DNA of 64,000 nucleotides, taken from Fodinibius sediminis. Its GTDB lineage: Bacteria > Bacteroidota > Rhodothermia > Balneolales > Balneolaceae. Positions 34,677 to 43,226 of the stretch are shown piece after piece (within the stretch, counting starts at the first letter, position 1; each line of letters begins with the position of its first letter). Under the pieces are notes generated by a model. That model saw nothing but the letters and a program-made list of their open reading frames with translations. It did no database searches and had not been told where the DNA came from. The stretch spans positions 186,001-250,000 of the forward strand of contig NZ_FXTH01000003.1 of the NCBI RefSeq assembly GCF_900182555.1, read 5' to 3'. The position numbers and the translations under genes are program-made.

Positions 34677-35810
34677 ATGATGAAGTTTACAAAGTACACG
34701 ACAGCCATTCTGGTAGGTCTGTTGTTGCTGGCTGCCGGTGGACTTGTCAGTGGACTTTATGCAGGACTGCTGCGTCTTGGATTTTCGGCTCCGGTGACCG
34801 CTTATCCTGTTTCTCCTGTTGCCCACGGTCCTCTCATGATCAATGGTTTCCTGGGAACGCTGATTGGAGTCGAGCGTGCGGCCGCCCTGGATAAAAAATG
34901 GGCCTATGCTGCACCGGTGTTTATCGCTCTTTCAACCCTGTTGATGCTGACCGGATATCAGCAGCCGGGGCGCTGGCTGATGATGCTCGGTTCGATTGGA
35001 TTAACAGGCGTCATGATCTATTTGTATTACCTGCAACCCAAAATATATCATCTGATCATGGCAGCCGGGGCGGCCTCACTTGCTGTCGGCAACACAGCTT
35101 TTTTGTTTCATTATCCCGTTTATGTTTTCGTGGCTTGGTGGGCTGCCTTTCCCATGCTTACCATTTTCGGAGAACGGCTGGAGCTGAATCGTATTATGCG
35201 TCCCCCCGAAAAAGCCCGTAAATTGTTTGGGCTGTTGATATTCTTGTGGATATTGGCGCTTGTTACAACGCACGTTGACCGTGACGCCGGGTGGAGGCTG
35301 GCCTCGCTTTTATTGATGGTCATTGCCGCCTGGCTTATCAGATATGACGTGGCCCGGCGTACAATTAAGGCAGCGGGATGGACGCGTTACAGCGCCATTA
35401 GTCTGCTCACGGGCTACGGCTGGCTTATTGCTGGTGGTTTGTTTGGGATCTGGCGGGGATTTCCGACAGCGGGTCCGATCTATGATGCCTTGTTGCACAT
35501 GATTTTTGTGGGATTCGTATTCAGCATGATTTTTGCGCATGCTTCGGTGATTATTCCCTCACTTTCTGGGAAACTGGTGGCTTATCACAACTATTTTTAT
35601 CTGCCGCTGATACTGCTTCATCTATTTTTAGTGTTTCGGGTGATGGGTGATTTAGCATGGTGGCCGGCCGTGCGAAAAGCAGGAAGCTACGGTAACATCG
35701 TTGCTATCCTGCTATTCCTGGGCGGTATTGCTGTACGGCTGATCACGACTACAGCTGCATCCCGCCGGGAAACGGCAGCACGGGTATTAGAAACAGTGAA
35801 TAATCCATGA
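34677..35810 (+). CDS. NnrS-like polytopic membrane protein
   Basis: A 377-residue inner-membrane protein with about 11-12 helices. Histidines occur in membrane positions: VAHGPLMINGFLGTLIGVER in helix 2, IYHLIMAAGAASLA, and LLHMIFVGFVFSMIFAHASV near the C-terminus. The last segment resembles NnrS, a heme- and copper-containing membrane protein of NO-stress regulons, although overall identity is too low for a firm name. It ends a plus-strand series beginning with fdxA (79 bases after the MIP18-like gene). Confidence 0.6.
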   Translation: MMKFTKYTTAILVGLLLLAAGGLVSGLYAGLLRLGFSAPVTAYPVSPVAHGPLMINGFLGTLIGVERAAALDKKWAYAAPVFIALSTLLMLTGYQQPGRWLMMLGSIGLTGVMIYLYYLQPKIYHLIMAAGAASLAVGNTAFLFHYPVYVFVAWWAAFPMLTIFGERLELNRIMRPPEKARKLFGLLIFLWILALVTTHVDRDAGWRLASLLLMVIAAWLIRYDVARRTIKAAGWTRYSAISLLTGYGWLIAGGLFGIWRGFPTAGPIYDALLHMIFVGFVFSMIFAHASVIIPSLSGKLVAYHNYFYLPLILLHLFLVFRVMGDLAWWPAVRKAGSYGNIVAILLFLGGIAVRLITTTAASRRETAARVLETVNNP

Positions 35811-35982
35811 GAAAAATGGAAGGTGATTTTTATATTGTTGCGACTGTACGATTTGCCAACCTGTTATGCAGGAATGATATCAACAGCCGATACCAAGGAA
35901 CAAATGTAGACTAGAGGAAATTAAATGAGTACAAAAATCATTTAGTAACATCACACAATTATCAACTAAAACATTATTTATT

Positions 35983-36402
35983 ATGCCTACCAAACATGCA
36001 AAAGCACAGTGGAATGGTGATCTCAAAAATGGAAGCGGAACGATGGAATTGGGCAGCGGTTTTTTTGAAGGGGACTATACCTTTGCTTCCCGGTTCGAAG
36101 ATGGAACGGGAACCAACCCGGAAGAGCTGATAGGTGCTGCTCACGCAGGATGCTTTTCTATGGCTCTTTCAAATGAATTAGCAGAAGCAGGCTATGATCC
36201 AAAATCAGTAAAAACAAAGGCCGAAGTAACACTTGACGGCTCGAAGGGAGAAATAACAAGCATCAAGCTAATTACAAAAGCAGACGTCCCTGATATTGAT
36301 AAGGATGTCTTCCTGGAAATTGCGGAGGGAGCCAAGGAGGGGTGCCCTGTTTCAAAGGCATTGGCAGGCCCTGCGATAACGCTCGAAGCGACGTTAAATT
36401 AA
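35983..36402 (+). CDS. OsmC-family peroxiredoxin (copy 2)
   Basis: A 139-residue OsmC/Ohr-like organic hydroperoxide reductase. The N-terminal KHAKAQWNGDLKNGSGTMEL leads to GTNPEELIGAAHAGCFSMAL with the first reactive cysteine; the second is in GAKEGCPVSKAL. This arrangement is close to E. coli OsmC. It follows the NnrS-like gene after a 172-base gap that holds an imperfect inverted repeat (TAAATGA/TCATTTA, 35922-35944). It may have its own promoter. Confidence 0.9.
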   Translation: MPTKHAKAQWNGDLKNGSGTMELGSGFFEGDYTFASRFEDGTGTNPEELIGAAHAGCFSMALSNELAEAGYDPKSVKTKAEVTLDGSKGEITSIKLITKADVPDIDKDVFLEIAEGAKEGCPVSKALAGPAITLEATLN

Positions 36403-36422
36403 TTGTATTTTATATTGTGTTT

Positions 36423-36440
36423 AACCTTATATTTAAGGTT
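36423..36440. repeat. Short perfect inverted repeat between osmC and azurin genes
   Basis: AACCTT (36423-36428), six bases, AAGGTT (36435-36440). It is flanked by A+T-rich sequence and may be a weak terminator or an operator. Confidence 0.35.
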
Positions 36441-36476
36441 GAAATAAAGTTAAATAAAAATTACATCTAATCTATT

Positions 36477-37049
36477 ATGAGATATCTAATCTATTTACTG
36501 CCCCTTATGTTTTTTATTACTGCATGTGGTGGCGGATCAAGTGAGCAAGAGCAGCAAGCTGAAAGTACAGCCACGGAAGCACAAAGCAGTGCGGATCAGT
36601 CCAGTGATGTTCGCACTATTGAGATTACAGGTGTTGACCAGATGAAATTCGTAGTGGAAGGAGAAGCCGAAGGCATCACGATCGGAGATCCGGTTGCTGG
36701 TGGTATGCCTCTGCTCGAAACAATTACGGCATCACCCGGAGAAGAAATTCGGATCGTACTTACAACCGAAAGCGACCTGCCGGCTTCGGCCATGGCCCAC
36801 AATTTTGTACTGATGACCATGGAAGCTGATGTACAGGCTTTTGTCAACGCGGCTTCCAAAGCCAGGGACAATGAGTATATCCCTTCTGATATGAGTGATC
36901 AGATTATAGCTCATACCGACTTGGCAGCAGGAGGTGAGACGGTAGAAGTGACCTTTACGGCCCCCGAGGAGACAGGCGAATATGAGTTCATCTGCTCGTT
37001 TCCGGGACACTATGCCGCCGGCATGAAGGGCATCCTGAAGGTTGAATAA
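36477..37049 (+). CDS. Azurin/plastocyanin-type blue copper lipoprotein (copy 3)
   Basis: A 190-residue membrane-tethered copper protein. The lipoprotein signal ends LMFFITACGGG, and a Gln/Ser/Ala linker of about 35 residues follows. The cupredoxin domain has ligands in ASAMAHNFVLM (His) and FICSFPGHYAAGMKG (Cys, His, Met; H-x4-M). Compared with copies 1 and 2 it has an insertion of about 20 residues after the first strand (EGEAEGITIGDPVAGGMPLL). It is the only lipid-anchored copy, so it might serve a membrane partner such as NosZ or the cytochrome b/c fusion. A terminator follows. Confidence 0.86.
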   Translation: MRYLIYLLPLMFFITACGGGSSEQEQQAESTATEAQSSADQSSDVRTIEITGVDQMKFVVEGEAEGITIGDPVAGGMPLLETITASPGEEIRIVLTTESDLPASAMAHNFVLMTMEADVQAFVNAASKARDNEYIPSDMSDQIIAHTDLAAGGETVEVTFTAPEETGEYEFICSFPGHYAAGMKGILKVE

Positions 37050-37074
37050 GATTTACACATTTATTTGTTAAACG

Positions 37075-37106
37075 AAAAGGCGACTGAATATACAGTCGCC
37101 TTTTTT
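37075..37106 (+). terminator. Rho-independent terminator after the third azurin gene
   Basis: AAAAGGCGACTG (37075-37086), 6-base loop, CAGTCGCC (37093-37100), then six T. A textbook stem and T-run. Confidence 0.92.
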
Positions 37107-37147
37107 ATGTACTGCCAATATTCAGAGCTATACCTTGACTCGCTTAT

Positions 37148-37639
37148 ATGTATTACCTTTCTGTATTTATTCATCTGCTGTCTGCGTTTTTTTGGATTGG
37201 GGGAATGCTCTTCACGGCGGGTGTGCTGGTACCGGCCACGCGCGATAAATTATTGAGAAACAAAAAGGGAGCCTTTTTTGCCCTTGTGGGAGAAAAGTTC
37301 AGCCGTATCTCCTGGGTGTTGTTTATTGTTCTCATAATCACGGGGGTCACGAATCTGATCACAAGAGGATATGCTGCTGATCAGCTTCTCAGAGGGTCTT
37401 TCTGGACCGAAGTATTCGGGGGCAACCTCTTTATAAAACTACATCTTTTTGCCCTGGTCTTAATCGTAAGCGGGGTCCATGACTTTTATGCAGGTCCCAA
37501 AGCCGTGACCCTGCTGGATACAGAGCCCGACAGTCCAAGGACGGATAAAATGCGGAAAATGTCGAGTTGGCTGGGACGCCTGAACTTGCTGCTGGGTTTG
37601 GGGATTCTCTACTATGCCATGCGACTGCTGAGAGGATGA
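37148..37639 (+). CDS. CopD-like four-helix membrane protein
   Basis: A 163-residue inner-membrane protein with four helices. The first (YYLSVFIHLLSAFFWIGGML) and the third (LFIKLHLFALVLIVSGVHDF) contain His residues at positions seen in the CopD/copper-export domain and in cytochrome b561-like proteins, so heme or copper binding is likely. It converges on the minus-strand seven-gene operon (18 bases between stops). Similar proteins occur in Bacteroidota denitrifiers, but their function is not established. Confidence 0.65.
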   Translation: MYYLSVFIHLLSAFFWIGGMLFTAGVLVPATRDKLLRNKKGAFFALVGEKFSRISWVLFIVLIITGVTNLITRGYAADQLLRGSFWTEVFGGNLFIKLHLFALVLIVSGVHDFYAGPKAVTLLDTEPDSPRTDKMRKMSSWLGRLNLLLGLGILYYAMRLLRG

Positions 37640-37657
37640 GAAACTGCAAGCTGAGCG

Positions 37658-38065
37658 TTATTTATTATAGCTGACAGCCCGCTGCCAATGCAGGGCTATA
37701 AACAGGATGACGGCCAGCACTTCAAGCAAGCGGCCCAGGACAATGGCTGTTGAAGGCAAAATGTTCATAAAGGAGAATACATTTACTAAGATGCCCGCAT
37801 TGAATATGATCACCATGATCCTGGCCGTCGTGGGATTTCCCCTGGCTGTCCCCTTGAGGTAGCGGGGCAGAATCCAGTAGGCGGTGCCCATGGTCAGCTG
37901 GATGATCCAGCCGAAAATACTCATTTCGATATGAATGGGCAGCAGCGACCATACCGAGGAGTAGGACGGATAGGCCTTGCTGATAAGTATGGCGGCCCCG
38001 ATTATGAAACCGGCAAGCAGGTAGACGAGCGAGGCTCGGATCATCCATCGGCTGACTGTGGGCAT
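37658..38065 (-). CDS. Four-helix heme-copper-oxidase-like membrane protein A
   Basis: A 135-residue protein with four predicted helices, last gene of the seven-gene operon. The second helix reads PIHIEMSIFGWIIQLTMG followed by AYWILPRYLKG. This GWIxQxxxGxxxWxxP pattern is shared with the next gene upstream and resembles a fragment of CcoN/NorB-type subunit I. The His in PIHIEM could be a heme or metal ligand. It starts 34 bases after the end of the paralog. Too short for an oxidase; an electron-transfer or NO-binding subunit is possible. Confidence 0.6.
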   Translation of the reverse strand: MPTVSRWMIRASLVYLLAGFIIGAAILISKAYPSYSSVWSLLPIHIEMSIFGWIIQLTMGTAYWILPRYLKGTARGNPTTARIMVIIFNAGILVNVFSFMNILPSTAIVLGRLLEVLAVILFIALHWQRAVSYNK

Positions 38066-38099
38066 GCGATTGGAAAGTTTTCAGTTCAAAATAGTTGTT

Positions 38100-38585
38100 T
38101 CAATTTGTACGTTCCCGGTTTGGTTTCTGCCTGTCGGCTTTCCTGCGTTTTCGCTTCTTTTTACGCTGTTCCCGCCGCTGCTGCTTCGATTGTATGCGGG
38201 GCCAGAGTTCTACGGTGTAGGTAACAGCAGCTGCAGCCTGGCTGCATGCCGAAAGAATGATGAGCAGATTCCAGACGGGGCTCTCCGAGAGGTAGTTCAG
38301 GGGTTCTGCCACGACGCGGAGCAGTAATCCGGTATTTAACAGGATGTAGGTAAACCAGCCCCATTTTTGGACCCAGAACCCCTCGCTGCGGTTTCGGCCC
38401 GGAAACATCCACATGGACACGCCGAAGATGATCTGTGTTATCCACCCTACCATCAGAAGATGCCAGAAGAGGGGCTCCATACCGGGCAGGGGCAGCCATT
38501 GAAAAGCCATAAAGAGCCCCAGAAGCAGGGACAACATAAAACAGACAAGACCGGTTTTGACAAATGCCCGTGCTAATCTTGGCAT
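38100..38585 (-). CDS. Four-helix heme-copper-oxidase-like membrane protein B
   Basis: A 161-residue paralog of the preceding protein. The second helix reads LFWHLLMVGWITQIIFG followed by SMWMFPGRNRSEG, again with GWIxQxxxGxxxWxxP and a His just before it. Four helices are followed by a very basic tail (about residues 135-161, rich in Lys, Arg and Gln). Its start overlaps the DUF3565 gene by 13 bases. The pair A/B may form a heterodimer with heme, an inference from paired His and shared topology. Confidence 0.6.
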   Translation of the reverse strand: MPRLARAFVKTGLVCFMLSLLLGLFMAFQWLPLPGMEPLFWHLLMVGWITQIIFGVSMWMFPGRNRSEGFWVQKWGWFTYILLNTGLLLRVVAEPLNYLSESPVWNLLIILSACSQAAAAVTYTVELWPRIQSKQQRREQRKKKRKRRKADRQKPNRERTN

Positions 38586-38794
38586 GGTAATATGAAATCT
38601 TTGGGTTCGTCGCGGTCACATTTTTTACAGTTCAGCTTTTGGCCCAGCCTGCTTTCGCGTCCTCCAGCCGTGGTGACCCAGGGACGGAGTGTCCAAGGCG
38701 GGTTATGGCGTACATGCTGTTGATGGCCGCACCGCAGTTCTGCAACCCAGCAATCTTCCTCATCTTTGTGATAACCAATAATCGGTTGTTTCAT
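38573..38794 (-). CDS. DUF3565 small Cys/His protein
   Basis: About 73 residues from ATG at 38794 (the frame opens at 38854). It matches DUF3565: IIGYHKDEEDCWVAELRCGH followed by QHVRHNPPW and a C-terminal LNCKKCDRDEP. The four cysteines and several histidines suggest a zinc- or heme-binding domain. It overlaps the cytochrome c prime gene by 4 bases and the membrane protein B gene by 13 bases. DUF3565 proteins are often found with hemoglobins and NO-response genes; the biochemistry is undetermined. Confidence 0.8.
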   Translation of the reverse strand: MKQPIIGYHKDEEDCWVAELRCGHQQHVRHNPPWTLRPWVTTAGGRESRLGQKLNCKKCDRDEPKDFILPCQD

Positions 38795-39258
38795 TTGGAT
38801 TGTTTGCTGTCTTGCCGGGCTGAGGAGATGGGGGTCCGGAAGGCCGTATGACAATCAACGCATCCACGCTGCACAATGGCATAATGCTGCAGGACCTTCT
38901 GCATGTTTTCTTGGATGGCGGCGATTCTCATGGAGTCGGCGTGGTGGTGGACAATCATGTCATACTCAACAAATTGTTTCATCTCGTCTCCCAGGGTTGA
39001 CTTTACCAGCTGTTTGTCTTCCGGTGTCATGGTCGGATGATTGGAAATATTTCCACCAGCCTCTTTAATCATGTCGTAATTTTCAGTGTAGAGGCCCCGG
39101 TCAGCCTGCTGCATATCGGTCAACAGCTGCTGCATCATGGGCACCAGGGGCATGGTTTCTGGTTGGGAGTTCGCTTTTTGGGTTGAATGACTCCATCCGA
39201 GGAGAAAGAGTGCCGATGCACCGAGCATCGTGGCAAGAACAAGTAAATGTCGCATCAT
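38791..39258 (-). CDS. Cytochrome c prime-like secreted protein
   Basis: A 155-residue exported helical protein. A signal peptide (LVLATMLGASALFLLGW) is followed by a four-helix-type sequence rich in Met and Gln, and a single heme site near the C-terminus, QRGCVDCHTAFR. A C-terminal CxxCH after long helices is the layout of class II cytochromes (cytochrome c prime), which bind NO. The His-rich segment DMIVHHHADSM is unusual. It overlaps its neighbours by 4 bases on each side, in an operon with a truncated hemoglobin. Confidence 0.7.
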   Translation of the reverse strand: MMRHLLVLATMLGASALFLLGWSHSTQKANSQPETMPLVPMMQQLLTDMQQADRGLYTENYDMIKEAGGNISNHPTMTPEDKQLVKSTLGDEMKQFVEYDMIVHHHADSMRIAAIQENMQKVLQHYAIVQRGCVDCHTAFRTPISSARQDSKQSK

Positions 39259-39452
39259 GATGGGTTTTCTTTTAATGTTTTCTCCAGATCGATCTGTTGG
39301 ATGGCACTGATGGCAGCTTCCATAGCCCCTTCGCTGCAGAGACCGCTCATTGAGGCATTGTTGAAACCTTCGCGGGCGGCTTTGATGCAGGCCGAGCGAA
39401 TTTTCCGGGCTGTTTCCAGATCTGACGGTTTAACAGGGTTCTCGTTATTCAT
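39255..39452 (-). CDS. 65-residue protein of unknown function
   Basis: Not recognised. A small helical, soluble protein (central stretch ARKIRSACIKAAREGFNNAS, then MSGLCSEGAMEAAISAIQQI) with two cysteines and no signal peptide. It overlaps the cytochrome c prime gene by 4 bases and the hemoglobin gene by 4 bases, so it is a translated member of the operon. The conserved-looking SGLCSEGA motif could bind a thiol partner or a cofactor. Confidence 0.6.
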   Translation of the reverse strand: MNNENPVKPSDLETARKIRSACIKAAREGFNNASMSGLCSEGAMEAAISAIQQIDLEKTLKENPS

Positions 39453-39844
39453 GGCTGTTTTTCATTAGTATGGTTGAATTTGCCTTCCATCTCCATGCGA
39501 ATGGAAAATGAAGAGGCTATCTTGCGGGCCATTTCCTTGGCATAATCGGCCCGCTCTCCGCTGAAATGCTGGTCGACGGTGTCTTCAAACAGTTCAAGCC
39601 AGCGTCCAAAATCCTCTTGTTCAAGGGGCAGGGGGAGGTGCTGACGAAAAGGCCGCCCCTTGTAACGCCGGGTTTGAAACAGGAGATTGGACCAGAAATC
39701 TACCATCCTGGGAAGGTGATGATCCCAGTCTACCCCGGCTACGTCGTTGAAGATATAACCCAGGCGTTCATCCTGTTCAACGTTATTGTAGAAATTGTGT
39801 ACCAGCGTCTTTACATCGTTGTCATCTCGAATGTCATGCATCAT
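39449..39844 (-). CDS. Truncated hemoglobin, group III
   Basis: A 131-residue globin that binds O2 or NO. The group III pattern is seen: B-helix Tyr19 in FYNNVEQDERLGYIF, the segment LPRMVDFWSNLLFQTRRYKG, the proximal histidine in RQHLPLP (His69), and FGRWLELFEDTVDQHF. The gene overlaps the upstream membrane-protein gene by 11 bases and the downstream 65-residue gene by 4 bases. Group III globins of other bacteria protect from or modulate nitrosative stress, and the operon promoter carries an Rrf2-type box. Confidence 0.88.
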   Translation of the reverse strand: MMHDIRDDNDVKTLVHNFYNNVEQDERLGYIFNDVAGVDWDHHLPRMVDFWSNLLFQTRRYKGRPFRQHLPLPLEQEDFGRWLELFEDTVDQHFSGERADYAKEMARKIASSFSIRMEMEGKFNHTNEKQP

Positions 39845-41099
39845 AATGAGGGTTAGGGTTCTTTTCGATTTGGATAATTTTAATCCACTGTGCCGTTACA
39901 GCCAGGGCAGGCAGAAGCGCTGTCGCCGCAGCAGCATAGAAAACCCAGGGGCCGCTCCATCTGACAGGCCAAAATGAAGTGAGCGGCAGCAGGCTGAGCA
40001 GCATGAGCAGAACAGTGACCGCGATACCAGAGAAATACCTGCCCGGAATACTGGCTTTAACGGAAAGCCAGCCCGTCATGGTCAATGTGAATGCCCCCAG
40101 CAGTAAAACATGCAGGTAAAAAATCCGGAGTGCGTGATCGGAAAACAGGAATGAGGATGGAATAAAGGATGCACCCATCTGCATGAGGGCTTTGAGTGCC
40201 AGCAGTGCAACCGGCCAGACCCAGGGACTTTTTTTCCACGGGCTACTGGATATAATAACATACAGCGCCTGGAATAGTCCGAAGGCTGCTAATAAACCAC
40301 CCAGGCGTGCTGTCCAAAGCAGGGTTGGCGACAACAGGGATTCTGATATGCCATAGGGAAAAGTGAGCGGAGCCCCGATGGCTATGCATCCCAGCGAAAC
40401 ATGGTGTGATATTGGCCAGTTCTTCTGGCCGATTGAAAATTTTGCCACCAGGATAGCGAGCAGCGCCAGCACGATCCAGCCCTCCGTGAATGCCGCCAGG
40501 AAGAAATGGGTCATTCCCTTCATGAGCAGGTGATTATTTGGTGCCAGGGCCTGAACTACAGCAACACTCCACGCGCCGAGGGAACTGATCAGCAACAGGA
40601 TTTGCGCACTGTCAAACCAGGATTGACAGGGTTCCCCATCAAGCAAGGAGCGCCTTTTCAAGTAGCCTCCCATGAAAATATACCAGCAGATCATCACCAT
40701 TCCGGACAATATGACCGATAAAGGCAGGGAAAGCGTTCCGATGGCTACCGGGCGATAGCCGAAAATTAGAAAAAAAGGATAGGAGGCCATACCAAAAAAC
40801 AGCGTTCCGAACAGGGCATATTTCATCCATGGCGTGCCCCTTTCCTGCCGGCCTGAAACACTCATAATCTGGCTGCGCATGATATAAAGAGGGAGGGGAA
40901 CGGCCCACCCAAAGAACATCAGGTGGGAGTGGGCATGGCGGATATTTCCGAGCGAAAGCCCCCATTCGGGCAGCCAGCCGATGAGTCCCAGCCGGTAAAC
41001 AAGGCCGGTGAGCGCTGCGAGGATAAAAGAAACCACCGACACCTGCCATAACCAGCGCTCCTCCTTCAACCCGTTGTATTTTACTTGCATCCGGTACAA
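39834..41099 (-). CDS. Heme-copper/NnrS-like polytopic membrane protein
   Basis: A 421-residue inner-membrane protein with about 12 helices, first gene of the seven-gene operon. Helix 2 has a striking histidine cluster, NIRHAHSHLMFFGWAVPLPL; further His occur in MKGMTHFFLAAFTEGWIVL, PISHHVSLG and FYLHVLLLGAFTLTMTGWL. The layout recalls subunit I of cbb3 oxidases/NO reductase and also NnrS, but the usual binuclear-centre residues cannot be placed confidently. The start lies 52 bases after the palindromic box at 41152-41171. NO or O2 chemistry is likely, but catalysis is unproven. Confidence 0.6.
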   Translation of the reverse strand: MYRMQVKYNGLKEERWLWQVSVVSFILAALTGLVYRLGLIGWLPEWGLSLGNIRHAHSHLMFFGWAVPLPLYIMRSQIMSVSGRQERGTPWMKYALFGTLFFGMASYPFFLIFGYRPVAIGTLSLPLSVILSGMVMICWYIFMGGYLKRRSLLDGEPCQSWFDSAQILLLISSLGAWSVAVVQALAPNNHLLMKGMTHFFLAAFTEGWIVLALLAILVAKFSIGQKNWPISHHVSLGCIAIGAPLTFPYGISESLLSPTLLWTARLGGLLAAFGLFQALYVIISSSPWKKSPWVWPVALLALKALMQMGASFIPSSFLFSDHALRIFYLHVLLLGAFTLTMTGWLSVKASIPGRYFSGIAVTVLLMLLSLLPLTSFWPVRWSGPWVFYAAAATALLPALAVTAQWIKIIQIEKNPNPHYDA

Positions 41100-41151
41100 C
41101 CTCAGTCCTCGAAACTTTTAAAAAATGGAATCCGGTATATTCTCAACCTAT

Positions 41152-41171
41152 TTAAGAGTGCTATGTCTTAA
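41152..41171. promoter_or_regulatory. NO-regulon box before the seven-gene hemoglobin operon
   Basis: TTAAGA (41152-41157), eight bases GTGCTATG, TCTTAA (41166-41171): perfect arms. It is 53-72 bases before the operon start at 41099 and about 130 bases before the divergent BP74-domain gene. Confidence 0.7.
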
Positions 41172-41301
41172 TATAATGATAATTTATGCCCCGCCAAAGG
41201 TATGGGTTAAAATTAGGTGAACCGAAGGCCTTGACGGGTCATTTCCGGCAGAATATGACCAACAGACAAGCGTTGACAAGCATTCAGTGGAATAGTAGTC
41301 A

Positions 41302-41745
41302 ATGGATATTGTCGTGATGAAACGAACTCTTCAGCTATTAATGTCTCTTTTGATACTGTTTTTTGCGGCCTGTGATACGAATTCAGGCAATGGTGAGATA
41401 GAGCCACACTACTTTGAATTTGCCCACGAGGACGGGAAAACCAGTTACCGTTTTGTTGCTAAAACGTCGGATCCCGGGGTGATTGACAAGGTCGAGAAGC
41501 AGCTGCAGCTCCCTTTCGAACAGCGCAACCTGCATATCAATGGTGATATTGAAAGAGGGAACGGCGGCTATAATGAAGGCTGGAGCTGGAAGTTTACGCC
41601 GGGCCACTGGGATATGGTTGAGATGTCTGTGGAAGTGTGCGACGGCCGTCCGCAGATGGTGGAGGATGACCTCGACTACTGGGTCGACCAGGTCGGTTAT
41701 TTTTGTCCCTGGTCTGCCCGGGTGCTCCGGGAAGTGAATCGCTGA
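41302..41745 (+). CDS. BP74-domain lipoprotein
   Basis: A 147-residue secreted protein (142 if ATG at 41317 is used). The lipoprotein signal ends ILFFAACDTN. The rest matches the BP74 N-terminal domain: YRFVAKTSDPGVIDKVEKQL, then GNGGYNEGWSWKFTPGHW and VEVCDGRPQMVEDDLDYWVD. Two cysteines (EVCDGR and YFCPWSA) may form a disulfide. BP74 proteins were named in Dictyostelium; their bacterial role is not known. It diverges from the hemoglobin operon and could share its box. Confidence 0.75.
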   Translation: MDIVVMKRTLQLLMSLLILFFAACDTNSGNGEIEPHYFEFAHEDGKTSYRFVAKTSDPGVIDKVEKQLQLPFEQRNLHINGDIERGNGGYNEGWSWKFTPGHWDMVEMSVEVCDGRPQMVEDDLDYWVDQVGYFCPWSARVLREVNR

Positions 41746-41767
41746 TGACGGATAAGCGGCAATTGGG

Positions 41768-43177
<1,410 letters not shown>

Positions 43178-43184
43178 TTATTTC

Positions 43185-43206
43185 ATGTTACAGTATGTGG
43201 TAACAT
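43185..43206. promoter_or_regulatory. Palindrome upstream of the tyrosine phenol-lyase gene
   Basis: ATGTTAC (43185-43191), eight bases, GTAACAT (43200-43206): perfect 7-base arms, 14-35 bases before the start at 43171. There is no T-run on either strand, so an operator is more likely than a terminator. Confidence 0.5.
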
Positions 43207-43226
43207 TGTCAACCGTTTGGTTAGAA

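Noticed and set aside
39449-39844. Truncated hemoglobin lacking its proximal histidine
   Set aside because: I first looked for the histidine before the FGRWL segment, where Asp is found, but in group III globins it lies earlier, in RQHLPLP, and is present.
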